From: Promerops cafer
Taxonomy: Eukaryota; Chordata; Aves; Passeriformes; Nectariniidae
Direction: 5' to 3'
Assembly: GCA_013398275.1 (NCBI GenBank)
Contig: VZSE01002342.1
Coordinates: 1,756,910 to 1,820,909 of the forward strand
Length of the DNA stretch: 64,000 bases
Shown here: piece by piece, positions 62,433-64,000 of the stretch
How the letters are laid out: each line of letters begins with the position of its first letter
How positions within the stretch are numbered: position 1 is the stretch's first letter
The notes under the pieces: model-generated
Seen by the model: only the letters and a program-made list of their open reading frames with translations
Database searches by the model: none
What the model was told of the DNA's origin: nothing
Program-made: the position numbers and the translations under genes

Positions 62433-64000
62433 GATTTCTGGAAGGACAGACATTAAAAAGCTGTAGTAGCAGACTTCATTAGACCCTCAGCAGTAGCATG
62501 GCACGTTCAGACTAGTGCAATGTGCTCCCACGCAGGCCAGCCTGGCTGCAGGACTCACCAACCCACATTTGATTTCTAAAGCAGAGAATGGAGGTAAGAA
62601 GCAGTGCTATTACTTCCTGAGATGCCTGTTCTTCATTTCCATTGCAAAATGAAGAAAGAATCCTCTTTTGTTTTTCCGGGAGTGCACAAGAGTTTTGGCA
62701 CAGGCCAGGCTGGAGCTCCTGCAAGGTGACAGCCAGCCCCCTCCATGGGCAAGGGCTCCGGGCTGCTGGTGGACAGCAGCGGGATAGCTCCGTGTCAGCC
62801 CCTCAAACAGCAAAACCCCAGGGTGGAAAACTTCGTGCTGCACAGAAATCCCTTTGTTTTTCCTTCCCTGGCATCTCAAAAATCCTGTACAATAACAGCT
62901 TAGTACTAGTCACAGAAAGGCTTGAGGAAGCAACAGAGAGCTGCATAGATTTATTTTAATTTCCTCCTAAGTAGTGTCTTCTAATTCATCAGATTGCTTT
63001 CCAAGTCTCTTTAGATCTAAGTGGAAACAAATGCTGCATGCAAAAGAAAGGAACTGAGCAGAGAAAACCGTCCACTGTCATTGTGTTTTTAGGTGTGACA
63101 AACACTGAAACTGCCTCTCCAGTACATCACTTCAGCATGGGTCACTGGGAATTAATTTATGCTTTTCCATAAGTCCTCAAGCCAGATGGAAGCTGTTGAT
63201 TCAATTTGGAGGTGAACGAGGGAATTTAGCAGGCTAAAACTGTCTGTATTGGGGTGAAATGAAAAACTATGTTTCCTCAGCCAGGATGAATTTTTGGGGA
63301 GCTTATGAGCAGATAAAGAGTTGAATTCAACCACAGGCAACCTTGATAGTAAGTGCTGAGTCCAAAAGTTTCCAATAGACCCTCCGATCACTAAGAACTG
63401 GGAGGCAGATGAGATACTGCTAAAATTGATTTTTGCAGAGGTGGGAAGGAAGCAAATGCTGCCATCTCCAGACACCTGGTGAGGCAGGGGCTGAGGGCAA
63501 GCAGAGGGACTCTGCATGATTGTTGCACTGGTGGTCACAACAAAATGCAGGAGTGACAGGCAGCAGGCTGGCCATTCAGTGGGCATTCACAGTTTTTACA
63601 TACACTGCTCAAGACAGTCAGACCTCTGACTATTGTGCTAATAAATATCAGGAAGGTCCTGAGCTTAACTCTATCCCTGTTCAGCAAAACCACTGAAGCT
63701 TGTGTTTAATCCCTTGCTGAATAGGGATCCTGAAATAAGACCTAAGTCAGCTGCAAGATGACTGAATTTAAAGGAATCAGGGAGAGCCTCTCTTACCCAG
63801 TTAGAGATCTGACAGGCCATGGTCTGTCCTCTTGGCCAGCAGCATTTGCACACCTTCTCAAGCTAGCCTATCAAGCCCAGACCCACCATGCACGATGCCC
63901 AGTGCTTACATCCCTACATCCCTGCCAATGACAGTGGAGACAGGGCCACTTATATCCCTCTGCATGGTATAAATGCGTGGCAGTTAAGGAGAGGTGTCTA
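62433..64000. other. Non-coding upstream DNA at the right edge
   Basis: No exon of SRD5A3 or any other gene recognised on either strand. Nothing else to report. Confidence 0.55.

Noticed and set aside
62211..62453. Phe/Leu-rich minus-strand open frame
   Set aside because: Translation of the A/GA tract.

Overview
The window is a piece of a bird genome. It carries the 5' two-thirds of one vertebrate gene, KDR (VEGFR2/FLK1, the main endothelial VEGF receptor tyrosine kinase), on the minus strand, followed by about 47 kb of upstream non-coding DNA. The avian assignment rests on compact introns (18 coding exons in 15.8 kb), several worn CR1-type LINE tails as the main recognisable interspersed repeats, an LTR of avian look, and no L1, Alu or B-type mammalian repeats that I could see. 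Genus cannot be fixed from the sequence alone. A single N at 16430 suggests a draft assembly.

Region 1 (1-16334): eighteen KDR coding exons, read right to left from an ATG at 16334 to a donor at 525. I placed each boundary by GT/AG sites, by reading frame and by the KDR exon structure as I remember it. The total is 2578 coding bases, or 859 codons plus one base, with phase consistent at all 17 junctions and no stop or frameshift. They encode the signal peptide, seven Ig-like domains, the transmembrane helix, the juxtamembrane segment and the kinase glycine-rich loop through the VAVK lysine. The rest of the kinase lies beyond the left edge. Introns hold a solo LTR (intron 7), a perfect 20-bp hairpin next to the exon 11 donor (intron 11), and candidate endothelial enhancer motif clusters (introns 1 and 10).

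Region 2 (about 15570-16545): a CpG island over exon 1, the 5' UTR and the start of intron 1, which is the expected KDR promoter.

Region 3 (16545-64000): no protein-coding exon that I can support. In other vertebrates the DNA upstream of KDR is a gene-poor gap before SRD5A3, and this fits. It contains CR1 relics (about 22.4, 24.4, 44.9 and 54.1 kb), simple and low-complexity repeats, small perfect inverted repeats, and three isolated CpG-rich or motif-rich stretches (about 19.6-20.25, 26.44-26.89 and 48.23-48.48 kb) that are the best candidates for distal regulatory elements.

I found no previously undescribed gene system. The most unusual sequence-level observations are the intron 11 hairpin, the intact solo LTR 33 bp from the exon 7 donor, and the CpG/homeobox/GATA island at 48.3 kb.
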